Positions 7,432-15,273 of a DNA stretch of 33,402 nucleotides are shown here, piece by piece. The stretch covers positions 1-33,402 of the forward strand of contig NZ_PJIL01000030.1 of the NCBI RefSeq assembly GCF_002929335.1, in the 5' to 3' direction. The stretch comes from Arthrobacter sp. Y81. Its GTDB lineage: Bacteria > Actinomycetota > Actinomycetes > Actinomycetales > Micrococcaceae. A program made the position numbers and the translations under genes. The notes beneath the pieces are model-generated. The model saw only the letters and a list, made by a program, of their open reading frames with translations, was not told the DNA's origin and ran no database searches. Numbering within the stretch: position 1 is the first letter of the stretch; every line of letters starts with the position of its first letter.

Positions 7432-7755
7432 ATGTCGTGGTTAATCCTCATTCTGTCCGGGGCGCTCGAGGCCGTGTGGGCCGCAGCGTTGCACCGCACC
7501 TCCCAGGCCACAGGCCGCCGGCGCGTGCTTCCCATGGTCGTCTTCCTGGTTTCCGTCATCGCGAGCACCGGCGGCCTCGCCATCGCGATGCAGTCCATTC
7601 CCACCGGCACCGCCTACGCCGTGTGGGTGGGTGTGGGTGTGGTTCTGACCTCCGCTTACGCGATCATCACCAAGGTGGAACGGGCGACGGCGGGGCGGCT
7701 GCTGCTGCTCGCCGGGCTCGCCGCGTGCGTGGTGGGCCTGAAGGTGGTGGCGTAA
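7432..7755 (+). CDS. SMR-family guanidinium exporter subunit, first of a pair
   Basis: This is a 107-residue four-helix small multidrug resistance protein. The conserved membrane-embedded Glu lies in S-G-A-L-E-A-V-W-A-A in helix 1, and helix 3 carries the family's G-T-A-Y-A-V-W-V-G-V-G. The reading frame continues far upstream, but ATG 7432 follows the riboswitch and its AAAGGA site and gives the normal family length. The stop overlaps the start of the next SMR gene (TAATG), so the two are translationally coupled and probably form a heterodimer, as paired SMR proteins do. Together with the guanidine-III riboswitch, this argues for proton-coupled guanidinium export rather than general drug resistance. 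Confidence 0.9.
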   Translation: MSWLILILSGALEAVWAAALHRTSQATGRRRVLPMVVFLVSVIASTGGLAIAMQSIPTGTAYAVWVGVGVVLTSAYAIITKVERATAGRLLLLAGLAACVVGLKVVA

Positions 7756-8141
7756 TGCTTAGCAAGAATGCGTCCGCCTGGCTGATCCTGCTCGGTTCCG
7801 CCGTACTCGAGGCCGTCTGGGCCACCGCCCTGGGGCTGTCCGACGGCTTCTCCCAGGCGCTCCCCACCATAGTCTTTGCCGTCACCGCCACACTGAGCAT
7901 GGTGGGACTGGGGATCGCAGTGAAGTCAATCCCGCTCGGGACCGCCTACGCCGTGTGGGTGGGCATCGGCGCTGCCCTGACCGTCGGCTGGGCCATGGCC
8001 ACCGGCGTCGAGCCTGCCAGTCCGCTCAAGTTGCTGTTCATCGCCGGGATTGTTGGCTGCGCGGCGGGGCTGAAGCTACTGCCGCAGGACCGCGGAGCCG
8101 CACAGCATTTACCGGCACGCCGGACTAAACAGCAACACTGA
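7755..8141 (+). CDS. SMR-family guanidinium exporter subunit, second of a pair
   Basis: This is a 128-residue SMR protein whose four helices carry the same landmarks as its partner: the essential Glu in S-A-V-L-E-A-V-W-A-T and G-T-A-Y-A-V-W-V-G-I-G-A in helix 3. Its helix 1 end, W-A-T-A-L-G-L-S-D-G-F-S, resembles the Gdx/SugE pattern W-x-x-x-x-K-x-S-x-G-F-T, but with Gly where many Gdx proteins have Lys. A hydrophilic C-terminal tail of about 22 residues is longer than usual. Its ATG overlaps the stop of the first subunit by one base, so it is expressed from the same riboswitch-controlled message. I infer an antiparallel heterodimer exporting guanidinium. Confidence 0.9.
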   Translation: MLSKNASAWLILLGSAVLEAVWATALGLSDGFSQALPTIVFAVTATLSMVGLGIAVKSIPLGTAYAVWVGIGAALTVGWAMATGVEPASPLKLLFIAGIVGCAAGLKLLPQDRGAAQHLPARRTKQQH

Positions 8142-8142
8142 C

Positions 8143-8148
8143 TAGGCT
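8143..8148 (+). promoter_or_regulatory. -10 element of an apparently leaderless gene (kinase)
   Basis: TAGGCT lies 6 nt before ATG 8155 with no SD between, just after the SMR stop. This matches the arrangement at 2658, so the kinase is probably transcribed from its own promoter as a leaderless message. Confidence 0.5.
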
Positions 8149-8154
8149 GGTGTC

Positions 8155-8835
8155 ATGGTGACTTCTTCAGTGGACCCGGGCACTGCCCCACGGCTGGACG
8201 ACGCCATGCTCCGGCATCCGGAGATAAGGGCGGCCGTGGCGGACCTTCGTGCCCACGTCGCGTCCGGGAAACGAATGCTTCTCGGCATCACAGGTTCGCC
8301 GGGGTCCGGCAAATCGACCTTCGCGGCCGGCCTGCACGCCCTCTTTGATGCCGACACGTCCGTGGTGGTGCCCATGGACGGCTTCCACCTTGGCAATGCG
8401 ATCATCGACGGCACGCCGCTGCGGCAGCGCAAAGGGGCAATCGACACGTTCGACGTCGGCGGTTACCTTTCGCTGTTACGGCGGCTGGCGCGGCGGGATG
8501 AGCCCGTGGTCTATGCACCGGATTTCCGCCGGCAGATCGACGAGCCGGTGGCTGCGTCCATCGCGGTCCCGGCCTCCGTGCCCCTGGTGATCACCGAAGG
8601 GAACTACCTCCTGGCGGACCACCCCGCGTGGCGTCAGGTCCGGGCGCAGCTGGACGAGGTCTGGTTCATGGACACTCCCCCGGACCTTCGCCTCGAGCGG
8701 CTGGTGGACAGGCACGTGCACTTTGGCATGGACCGGCCCGCGGCGGAGGAGTGGGCCGGCGGCTCCGATGAGGCGAACGCACGGCTGATCGAGTCCACCC
8801 GCCCTGCCGCCGACCGCGTCATTCCCTGGTCCTAG
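8155..8835 (+). CDS. P-loop nucleoside/nucleotide kinase family protein
   Basis: This is a 226-residue P-loop kinase related to uridine and pantothenate kinases. Walker A is G-I-T-G-S-P-G-S-G-K-S-T (about residues 42-53). The substrate-side motif V-P-M-D-G-F-H-L (about 73-80) is characteristic of this family, as are D-T-F-D-V near residue 99, V-Y-A-P-D-F-R-R, and I-T-E-G-N-Y-L-L before the Walker B-like W-F-M-D-T. Family members phosphorylate a nucleoside, sugar or pantothenate-like hydroxyl; the substrate here cannot be assigned. The predicted leaderless start (TAGGCT 6 nt upstream) suggests separate expression from the SMR pair. A 187-bp gap follows before the GGDEF-EAL gene. Confidence 0.85.
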   Translation: MVTSSVDPGTAPRLDDAMLRHPEIRAAVADLRAHVASGKRMLLGITGSPGSGKSTFAAGLHALFDADTSVVVPMDGFHLGNAIIDGTPLRQRKGAIDTFDVGGYLSLLRRLARRDEPVVYAPDFRRQIDEPVAASIAVPASVPLVITEGNYLLADHPAWRQVRAQLDEVWFMDTPPDLRLERLVDRHVHFGMDRPAAEEWAGGSDEANARLIESTRPAADRVIPWS

Positions 8836-9022
8836 CTGTTCCGGTTCGTTCACTGCGCGTTCCCCGCAGCCTTTAACGGATTTTTCCTGGAGTCTTTTTT
8901 CAGTGACACACCGCCCGGACCCCGCAGCCCTGTTAGCCTGCTCCTAGGATCACCGGACCATCAACGGGTCTCAGCCGGTGGCTGGGTCCCCCGTGGCTCC
9001 TGGACGCAGAGGACAACAGCAC

Positions 9023-11215
9023 ATGGATGGGAACGCGCCGGGCAAGGCATCGGGGCCGGTCTCCACACCGGCGGATACCGGCGTGGAGGGACCCGAGCGC
9101 ACGTGGAGCCTGCAGCGCGAATGGTCCAGGGCCTTCCTGCTGATGCTCGCGGCGCTGCTGGTCGGGGCCGCGGTAACGATCGTGGGTGTGCGCGGCCTGA
9201 TGGACCAGGTGCAGGCGACGTCCGCCCAGCTACATCTCGAGCTGGACAAAGTGGAAGTGCTGCGTTCAGCCCTCGACGCCAACGAGCAGCTGGGTCACCA
9301 GCTTCTCTCCAATGCACCGGGCGACCGCCCGGCCTTCATCAGCCAGCAGGAGGAGATCTCCCGGCTGTTCCAGGAAACCGCCACCCTCCTGCCGGGCGAG
9401 ACGGGCATGCGGGAAACACTTGCCACCGCCCGCCAGTCCTGGCAGGAAGCCTTGACTGCACACGGCCTGTGGGGCAGCCAGGTGCAGTCGCTCCAAGGCA
9501 ATCATGTGGCCGAGTCCCCGGCCTTCGCCGCGGCCAGCGCGCAAGTCCGCAAACAGCTGGCGGAAATCAGGCACTACTCGCTGTTGGAGATGGACACGGG
9601 ACTCGCACACAGTGCCGAGCTCGAACGGCTCCTGATCATCGGGCGCAGCGTCCTGTTCGTGGTGGCGGTGGGAGCCACGGTGTACTTCCGCCGCAGGATG
9701 GTCAAGGACCTCATGCGGCCGGTGGAAAGCCTGCACAAGGGAGTCCGAAAGCTGCGGGGCGGCAACTACGACCACCGCATCGAAGTGTTCCGCCGCGACG
9801 AACTCGGCGAGTTGGCGGAGGCCTTCAACGGCATGGCCGCCGCCGTCCACAACAGCCACGTGAACCTGACGCATCGCGCCACCCATGACCCCCTGACGGG
9901 GCTGGCCAACCGTGCGGCGCTGATGGAACGCCTCACGGAATCCTTTGGCAGCGGGAGCACCCGCCGGAACCGGAGCGAGGGACTTCTGTTCATCGACATC
10001 GACGACTTCAAGGATGTCAATGACTCGCTGGGACATGAGCGGGGCGATGACCTGCTCGTCCAGCTGGCCACGCGCCTCCAGGGCTGCGTGCGCACCCACG
10101 ACCTCGTTGCCCGCGTCGGCGGGGACGAATTCGCGATAGTTGTGATGGACGACGACGCCGGTTCCATTACCGCGGGAATCGCAGAACGGATCCACGAGGC
10201 ACTGCGTGCACCTTTCTTCTTAGGCGAGGACCGGCGGACAGTCACGGCCAGCATGGGCGCGGCCCAGCGGCGGCCGGGCACCAGCGATGCGGCCGAACTG
10301 CTCCGCCAGGCGGATTTCGCGATGTACCTCGCCAAACACGGCGGCAAAGCCCGCTACCAGCTGTTTGATGCCGAGGGCTACGACCATATGACGTACCGCG
10401 CCGCCCTCAAACGAGACTTGGCCGCGGCCGTTTCCGGTGACCAGCTCCGCCTCGAGTATCAGCCGATCGCGAACCTGAACAGCGGAGAAATCGTCGGCGT
10501 GGAGGCGCTGGTGCGCTGGCAGCACCCCACCCTGGGACTGCTGGCCCCGTCCGAATTCATTCCACTCGCCGAGGAGACCGGAGACATCGACGCCGTCGGC
10601 TGCTGGGTGCTGGACACCGCAAGCCGCCAGGCGGCAGGCTGGCGGAAGGCCTTGCCGCAGTGCGAAAACCTCTGGATTGCCATCAACCTCTCAACCATCC
10701 AGCTCCCCAATCCCCGGAACCTGGCCGCCATCAAGCGCATCCTTTCCGACCCCGCAGCGCAGGCGGACAAGGTGGTGCTTGAAGTCACCGAAACAGCCCT
10801 GGCCGGCAGCACTGACGGCGGCATCGCAGCCCTTAGAACCCTGAAGGATACCGGCGTCCGCGTTGCCATCGACGATTTCGGCACCGGATATTCCTCGTTG
10901 AGCTCGCTTGCCGTGCTGCCGGCAGACATCCTCAAGATTGACCGTTCGTTCCTTGGGCGGCAGGCCTCCGCGGCGCAATCGGCGGCGATGCTCGAAGGCA
11001 TCCTGGGGCTGGCCCGCATGCTGTCCCTCGAAGTGATCGCCGAAGGCGTGGAGGAACCCGGGCAGCTGGAGCTCCTCCGCGCCCTGGACTGCCAAATGGG
11101 GCAAGGCTACCTCCTGGCCCACCCGGGTTCCGCCGAAGCGATCGAGGCACTGCTGGCAACAGGAGCCCGCCTTCAGACCGGCCCGGCGGCGCTTGAGGAA
11201 GCCATCGATTCCTGA
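9023..11215 (+). CDS. HAMP-GGDEF-EAL cyclic-di-GMP enzyme
   Basis: This is a 730-residue membrane protein that could both make and degrade c-di-GMP. It has one transmembrane helix near residues 36-56, an extracytoplasmic helical sensor region, a second helix near 203-222, a HAMP linker, then GGDEF (motif at 366-370) and EAL (494-496) domains. The GGDEF motif is intact and the inhibitory-site R-T-H-D lies five residues before it. The EAL domain keeps its catalytic set: E-A-L, I-N-L-S, E-V-T-E, D-D-F-G-T-G-Y-S-S, L-K-I-D, A-E-G-V-E and G-Q-G-Y. The frame opens at GTG 8978, but AGAGGA 9 nt before ATG 9023 favours that start. A -10-like TAGGAT lies at 8945. Confidence 0.93.
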   Translation: MDGNAPGKASGPVSTPADTGVEGPERTWSLQREWSRAFLLMLAALLVGAAVTIVGVRGLMDQVQATSAQLHLELDKVEVLRSALDANEQLGHQLLSNAPGDRPAFISQQEEISRLFQETATLLPGETGMRETLATARQSWQEALTAHGLWGSQVQSLQGNHVAESPAFAAASAQVRKQLAEIRHYSLLEMDTGLAHSAELERLLIIGRSVLFVVAVGATVYFRRRMVKDLMRPVESLHKGVRKLRGGNYDHRIEVFRRDELGELAEAFNGMAAAVHNSHVNLTHRATHDPLTGLANRAALMERLTESFGSGSTRRNRSEGLLFIDIDDFKDVNDSLGHERGDDLLVQLATRLQGCVRTHDLVARVGGDEFAIVVMDDDAGSITAGIAERIHEALRAPFFLGEDRRTVTASMGAAQRRPGTSDAAELLRQADFAMYLAKHGGKARYQLFDAEGYDHMTYRAALKRDLAAAVSGDQLRLEYQPIANLNSGEIVGVEALVRWQHPTLGLLAPSEFIPLAEETGDIDAVGCWVLDTASRQAAGWRKALPQCENLWIAINLSTIQLPNPRNLAAIKRILSDPAAQADKVVLEVTETALAGSTDGGIAALRTLKDTGVRVAIDDFGTGYSSLSSLAVLPADILKIDRSFLGRQASAAQSAAMLEGILGLARMLSLEVIAEGVEEPGQLELLRALDCQMGQGYLLAHPGSAEAIEALLATGARLQTGPAALEEAIDS

Positions 11216-11280
11216 GGAATACCGGTCATCCCGCCGCGGTTGTTGGCAGGGAAACGGATTCACACCGAACGGAGCGCATC

Positions 11281-12291
11281 ATGACTGCACTATCAGTCCA
11301 CCTTGGCGACGGCCTCACCGTCAGTCCCCTGGGATTCGGCGGTATGGCCCTCACCCCGGTCTACGGCGGAGTGGACCAGGGCGAGGCACTGCGGACCCTG
11401 CACCACGCGGTGGACGCGGGGGTCAGCTTCATCGACACCGCGGATATCTACGGTGGCGGTAACAACGAGGAACTGATCGCCCAACTGCTGAAGGACCGCC
11501 GGGGCGAAGTGCAGCTGGCCACCAAGTTCGGGCTGGTAGGCACCCCCGGCAGCGGCTACACCGACATCCGCGGCGACCGTGCCTACATCAAACAGGCGGT
11601 GGAAGCCAGCCTCCGCCGCCTGGGTACCGACACCATTGACCTGTACTACATGCACCGCCGGGACCTCCGCGTTCCGATTGTGGAAACCGTGGAGGCCATG
11701 GCGGCGCTGGTGCAGCAAGGCAAGGTGCGGCACCTCGGCCTGTCGGAAGTGACAGCCGAGGAGCTGCGGGAGGCCAGCAGCGTCCACCCCATCGCCGCGG
11801 TCCAGAGCGAATGGTCCATCTGGAGCCGCGATGTGGAACGCAACGTAGTTCCCGCGGCAGCCGCGCTTGGGGTGGGGTTTGTGCCCTATTCACCGCTGGG
11901 CCGGGGATTCCTCACCGGCACGGTGGACGCTTCAAAGCTCGGGAGCGGCGACTTCCGCCGCAATATCCCGCGCTTCGCTGCCGACGCCGCGGACGCCAAC
12001 CAGGGAGTGGTAGCCGCCGTGCAGGCTGTCGCCGACGAGCTGAGCGTTGCCGGGCGGGCTGCAACTCCCGCCCAGGTGGCGCTCGCCTGGCTGTTTGCCC
12101 AGGGCAAAAAGCTCGGCCTGGCCGTGGTTCCCATCCCGGGCACACGCAGGGCGGAACGGATAGACGAGAACCTGGGCGCCTTGGCGCTCAATTTGACCCC
12201 GGCGCAACTGGAGCGGCTCGGCTCCGCCGCGGACGCCGTCGTCGGCTCCCGCTCTGCGGACCCCAACTGGGTGTCCCAAGGCCGTGAATAG
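11281..12291 (+). CDS. Aldo/keto reductase
   Basis: This is a 336-residue NADPH-dependent aldo/keto reductase with a TIM-barrel fold. The catalytic tetrad is visible: Asp and Tyr in F-I-D-T-A-D-I-Y (about residues 45-52), Lys in L-A-T-K-F-G (about 80-85) and His in Y-Y-M-H-R-R-D (about 121-127). The NADP-binding end carries V-P-I-P-G-T-R. This combination is typical of the AKR group that acts on aldehydes and quinones. GGAG with a 7-nt spacer supports ATG 11281. It follows the GGDEF-EAL gene by 65 bp and precedes the MBL hydrolase by 21 bp. The substrate is not predictable from sequence alone. Confidence 0.92.
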   Translation: MTALSVHLGDGLTVSPLGFGGMALTPVYGGVDQGEALRTLHHAVDAGVSFIDTADIYGGGNNEELIAQLLKDRRGEVQLATKFGLVGTPGSGYTDIRGDRAYIKQAVEASLRRLGTDTIDLYYMHRRDLRVPIVETVEAMAALVQQGKVRHLGLSEVTAEELREASSVHPIAAVQSEWSIWSRDVERNVVPAAAALGVGFVPYSPLGRGFLTGTVDASKLGSGDFRRNIPRFAADAADANQGVVAAVQAVADELSVAGRAATPAQVALAWLFAQGKKLGLAVVPIPGTRRAERIDENLGALALNLTPAQLERLGSAADAVVGSRSADPNWVSQGRE

Positions 12292-12299
12292 GGTTTCCG

Positions 12300-12305
12300 T
12301 AGACT
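12300..12305 (+). promoter_or_regulatory. -10 element of an apparently leaderless gene (MBL hydrolase)
   Basis: TAGACT lies 7 nt before ATG 12313 and there is no clear SD, so the MBL gene may be transcribed separately from the aldo/keto reductase with its message starting at the ATG. Confidence 0.45.
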
Positions 12306-12312
12306 GAAGCCC

Positions 12313-12963
12313 ATGGATTCCCTCATTCACGACCTGCGTGACATCACCATCCGCCGGATTTCGGTCAGCGAGATGGACAACAACGTGTATCTGCTGACCA
12401 GCAAGGCAACCGGCGCGCAGCTCCTGATCGATGCGGCCGATGATCTGGCCGCCATCCAGGCGCTGCTTGCCGACGCCGCCGCGGATACCTCCGCGACGCC
12501 GAAGCTGGCGCTGGTTGCCACCACCCACCAGCACTGGGACCATGTCCGTGCACTGCCGGGCCTGGTCGAGGCCACCGGGGTAAAGACGGCGGCCGGGACG
12601 GATGACGCCCCCGAGCTGCCGGTCCCGGTGGATGTCCTGCTGGACCACGGGGACGTGGGCAACTTCGACGGGTTCGATGTGAGCGCCGTACATCTCCGGG
12701 GACACACCCCGGGGTCTGTAGCTCTGGTGTACCAGGACCCGGAAGGACCTGCGCACATCTTCTCCGGCGACTCACTGTTCCCGGGCGGCGTGGGCAACAC
12801 GCAGAACGATCCCGAACGGTTCGCCCAGCTGATCAGCGATGTCAGCGAGCGGCTGTTCGGTGTCTATCCCGACGACGCCGTGGTCCATCCGGGCCACGGT
12901 AAGCCCACCACGCTCGGTGCCGAGCGTCCGCACCTCGAGGAGTGGCGCGCCCGCGGCTGGTAG
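12313..12963 (+). CDS. MBL-fold metallo-hydrolase
   Basis: This is a 216-residue metallo-beta-lactamase-fold hydrolase of the glyoxalase II-like group. The metal-binding motif T-T-H-Q-H-W-D-H (about residues 73-80) is complete. Further metal ligands are expected in H-L-R-G-H-T-P-G-S (His), F-S-G-D-S-L-F (bridging Asp) and V-H-P-G-H-G (His). Two metal ions and a hydrolysed thioester or ester are typical of the family. No signal peptide is seen. The start ATG 12313 is supported by homology-like length and by the leaderless signal 7 nt upstream, not by an SD. The exact substrate is unknown. Confidence 0.9.
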   Translation: MDSLIHDLRDITIRRISVSEMDNNVYLLTSKATGAQLLIDAADDLAAIQALLADAAADTSATPKLALVATTHQHWDHVRALPGLVEATGVKTAAGTDDAPELPVPVDVLLDHGDVGNFDGFDVSAVHLRGHTPGSVALVYQDPEGPAHIFSGDSLFPGGVGNTQNDPERFAQLISDVSERLFGVYPDDAVVHPGHGKPTTLGAERPHLEEWRARGW

Positions 12964-12974
12964 CTTTAGCTACC
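12959..12974 (+). terminator. Small hairpin overlapping the MBL stop codon
   Basis: GGTAGC-TTTA-GCTACC is a 6-bp stem with a four-base loop, followed by CTTT. It overlaps the TAG stop and could act as a weak terminator ahead of the much larger hairpin at 13005. Confidence 0.4.
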
Positions 12975-13004
12975 CTTTCAGGCTGGCGCTGCGCTTCGTG
13001 ATTT

Positions 13005-13066
13005 GCGCTACGCGAAATGCCGGTCGCTGCGGATATACCCGCGGCGGCCGGCATTTTGCGTATCGC
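13005..13066. repeat. Long imperfect inverted repeat, probable bidirectional terminator
   Basis: Bases 13005-13032 pair with 13039-13066 around a 6-nt loop (ATATAC), with one C/T mismatch (13008/13063) and about three G-U wobbles if read as RNA. The inner 18 bp (13015-13032 with 13039-13056) have no mismatch. It lies between the converging MBL and DEAD-box helicase genes, where it could end both transcripts. At 28 bp it is far longer than a normal terminator and could also be a small palindromic mobile or repetitive unit. Confidence 0.8.
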
Positions 13067-13095
13067 CAGCTACTTTACGTAGCGAGCCACGAGTG

Positions 13096-15003
13096 TTAGC
13101 GGCTGCGGCGTTCGTTCGACGCCGGAGCTGAGGCACGGCGGGGACCGCCGCTGCGTGCCGGACGGCCTTCGCCGGAGCGGCCGTTGCCGCCGCCGGAGTA
13201 GGATCCGCCCGAGGTGCCGCCGGTGTTGGAGGACCAGACTGCAGCGTTGCCGCCGGCTGAGCCGGACTTGCTGCCGGCCGCGGCGCGCTGGCCCGTTGCC
13301 GGACGTCCGCCGCGCTGGCCACCCGTTGCCGCGCCGGTGCGGGGTGCACCGCCGCTGCGGGGCGCACCACCGCGGGGTGCGCTGGTGCGGGTTGCGCCGC
13401 CGCGAGCGTCGCCGCGTGCATCGGACGTACGGGCGTCAGACCCGCGGCCGGCCGATGCACGGCCGCCTGCTGCGGGAACATCGTTGTGGTGCGAGTATGC
13501 GGTGGAACGGCCACGGCCGCGTGCATTGCGGCGCTCGGCGCGCTCGGCGTCGGCGCGGTCCTGGTTCTTCTCGGCAACGCGCTCGGCGGCGTTGCGGGCA
13601 GCGGCCTGGCCCTCGTAGGCCACGGCACGGCGCTCGGAACGCGCAAGATCCGTGCGGGGAGCCTCGGCTCCGACGCGTCCGCGTCCGCCACGGCCGCCGC
13701 GGCCACCCGCAGTGGGTGCGGCCTGCGTGGAGCGGCGGGCACGCTTGCGCTCGGCGTTTGCACCGGTGGAGGTGCCGCCGCCCTGGTTGGACTTGGCGGC
13801 CAGCAGTGCGGCGCGGGTGCGCGGATCGATCTTGTCGGCCATTTCGCCCACCAGTTCTGCAACCAGGGGTGAGTTGGCGGTGACGCGCTCGAAGTTGACC
13901 TCAACGCCGGCAGCCTTCATCAGCTTCTTGACGTCGGACTGCTGCTCCGGGAGGGTCAGCGTGACCACGGTGCCGTCGGAACCGGCGCGGGCCGTACGGC
14001 CGGAGCGGTGCAGGTATGCCTTGTGCTCTGTGGGCGGGTCAACGTGGATGACCAGTTCGACGTCGTCGACGTGAACGCCGCGGGCCGCGACGTCGGTGGC
14101 CACCAGGACGCGGACCTCGCCGGAGGAGAACTCAGCCAGGTTGCGGTCACGGGCGTTCTGCGAGAGGTTGCCGTGCAGGTCGACGGCGGGGATGCCGGCG
14201 TCCGTCAGGGTCTTGGCAAGCTTGCGTGCATGGTGCTTGGTGCGCATGAAGAGCACACGGCGGCCGGCGCCCGAGGCGAGCTCAACGATCAGCTGCTTCT
14301 TGACGGTCTGGTCGTTGACCACCAGCACGTGGTGTTCCATGGTGGTCACCGCGGCCTGTGATTCATCCACAGCGTGGGTCAGCGGGTTGGACAGGTAACG
14401 CTGGACGATCTTGTCCACGCCGTTGTCCAGGGTGGCGGAGAACAGCAGGCGCTGGCCCTGGCTGGGGGTCATGTCCATGAGCTTCTTGACCACCGGCAGG
14501 AAGCCGAGGTCCGCCATGTGGTCGGCCTCGTCCAGAACGGTGATCTCGACACCTTCGAGGGTCAGGATGCGCTGGCGGATCAGGTCCTCCAGGCGTCCCG
14601 GGCAGGCGATGACGATGTCAACGCCGGCACGCAGGGCCTTTTCCTGACGGGCCTGGGAGATGCCGCCGTAGATCACGGTGGTGGTCAGGCCCATGGCCTT
14701 GGCCATCGGCTCGATGGTGGCGTTGATCTGGGTGGCCAGCTCGCGGGTCGGCGCAAGGACCAGGCCCATCGGGCGGCCCGGCTTGCGGAAGTGCTTGGCT
14801 TCCCGCTCAGCGAGTCGTGCTACAAGCGGGATTGCGAAGGCAATGGTCTTGCCGGAGCCGGTGCGGCCGCGGCCCAGGACGTCGCGTCCGGCCAGGGTGT
14901 CCGGAAGGGTCTTGACCTGGATGGGGAACGGTTCAACGATTCCCTGGGCGGTCAGCGTGTCGGCGAGTGCTTTGGGCGTGCCGAGGGCAGCAAAAGTTGT
15001 CAT
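13096..15003 (-). CDS. DEAD-box ATP-dependent RNA helicase with Gly/Arg-rich tail
   Basis: This is a 635-residue RNA helicase that remodels RNA, likely in ribosome assembly or cold adaptation. The RecA-like core spans roughly residues 1-375: F-P-I-Q (Q motif), G-R-G-R-T-G-S-G-K-T (motif I), P-T-R-E-L-A, V-L-D-E-A-D-H-M (motif II), F-S-A-T, and H-R-S-G-R-T-A-R-A-G (motif VI). Residues from about 420 to the end are low complexity, rich in Arg, Gly, Ala and Ser with many R-G-G and G-G-R units, which suit nonspecific RNA binding. An in-frame TTG lies three codons upstream, but ATG 15003 is the likely start. SD quality is poor. A roughly 270-bp upstream region may include a regulated leader. Confidence 0.93.
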   Translation of the reverse strand: MTTFAALGTPKALADTLTAQGIVEPFPIQVKTLPDTLAGRDVLGRGRTGSGKTIAFAIPLVARLAEREAKHFRKPGRPMGLVLAPTRELATQINATIEPMAKAMGLTTTVIYGGISQARQEKALRAGVDIVIACPGRLEDLIRQRILTLEGVEITVLDEADHMADLGFLPVVKKLMDMTPSQGQRLLFSATLDNGVDKIVQRYLSNPLTHAVDESQAAVTTMEHHVLVVNDQTVKKQLIVELASGAGRRVLFMRTKHHARKLAKTLTDAGIPAVDLHGNLSQNARDRNLAEFSSGEVRVLVATDVAARGVHVDDVELVIHVDPPTEHKAYLHRSGRTARAGSDGTVVTLTLPEQQSDVKKLMKAAGVEVNFERVTANSPLVAELVGEMADKIDPRTRAALLAAKSNQGGGTSTGANAERKRARRSTQAAPTAGGRGGRGGRGRVGAEAPRTDLARSERRAVAYEGQAAARNAAERVAEKNQDRADAERAERRNARGRGRSTAYSHHNDVPAAGGRASAGRGSDARTSDARGDARGGATRTSAPRGGAPRSGGAPRTGAATGGQRGGRPATGQRAAAGSKSGSAGGNAAVWSSNTGGTSGGSYSGGGNGRSGEGRPARSGGPRRASAPASNERRSR

Positions 15004-15179
15004 GTGTTTCAAAGGTCTTTCAGGCGGTATCCATGCGGATATCGGCCCCCGGTGCCGGTTGGCCCAGGGGTTCGCCGAAGAAAAGTCAGGTGATCAACCG
15101 GGCTGCTGCCAACCTTGCGGCGGCGGAAGCCGGGACCAAATAGAACGCGTTCATCGACGCAGGATGTGCCTCTCACATG

Positions 15180-15246
15180 AAAAAAACCCACTCCCTGCCG
15201 GACAAATCCTTTGGGGGATCCGGTTGATGAACCGAATCAAAGTGGG
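15180..15246 (-). terminator. Structured terminator-like element between ferredoxin and helicase genes
   Basis: Read on the minus strand, CCCACT (15246-15241) pairs with AGTGGG (15192-15187), which runs straight into seven Ts (15186-15180). Inside this closing stem is a 7-bp hairpin, UUCGGUU-CAUC-AACCGGA (15236-15219), and a further C-rich then G-rich stretch. It starts about 28 nt after the ferredoxin stop, so terminating the redox operon is the simplest role. The multi-branched shape is unlike a simple terminator and could be a riboswitch-like leader for the helicase 177 nt further on. Confidence 0.55.
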
Positions 15247-15273
15247 CATCACTGCACATCAAGTTCCACCAGT

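Noticed and set aside
12839..13099. A small plus-strand frame spanning the long hairpin
   Set aside because: It overlaps the MBL gene out of frame and then reads through the inverted repeat.
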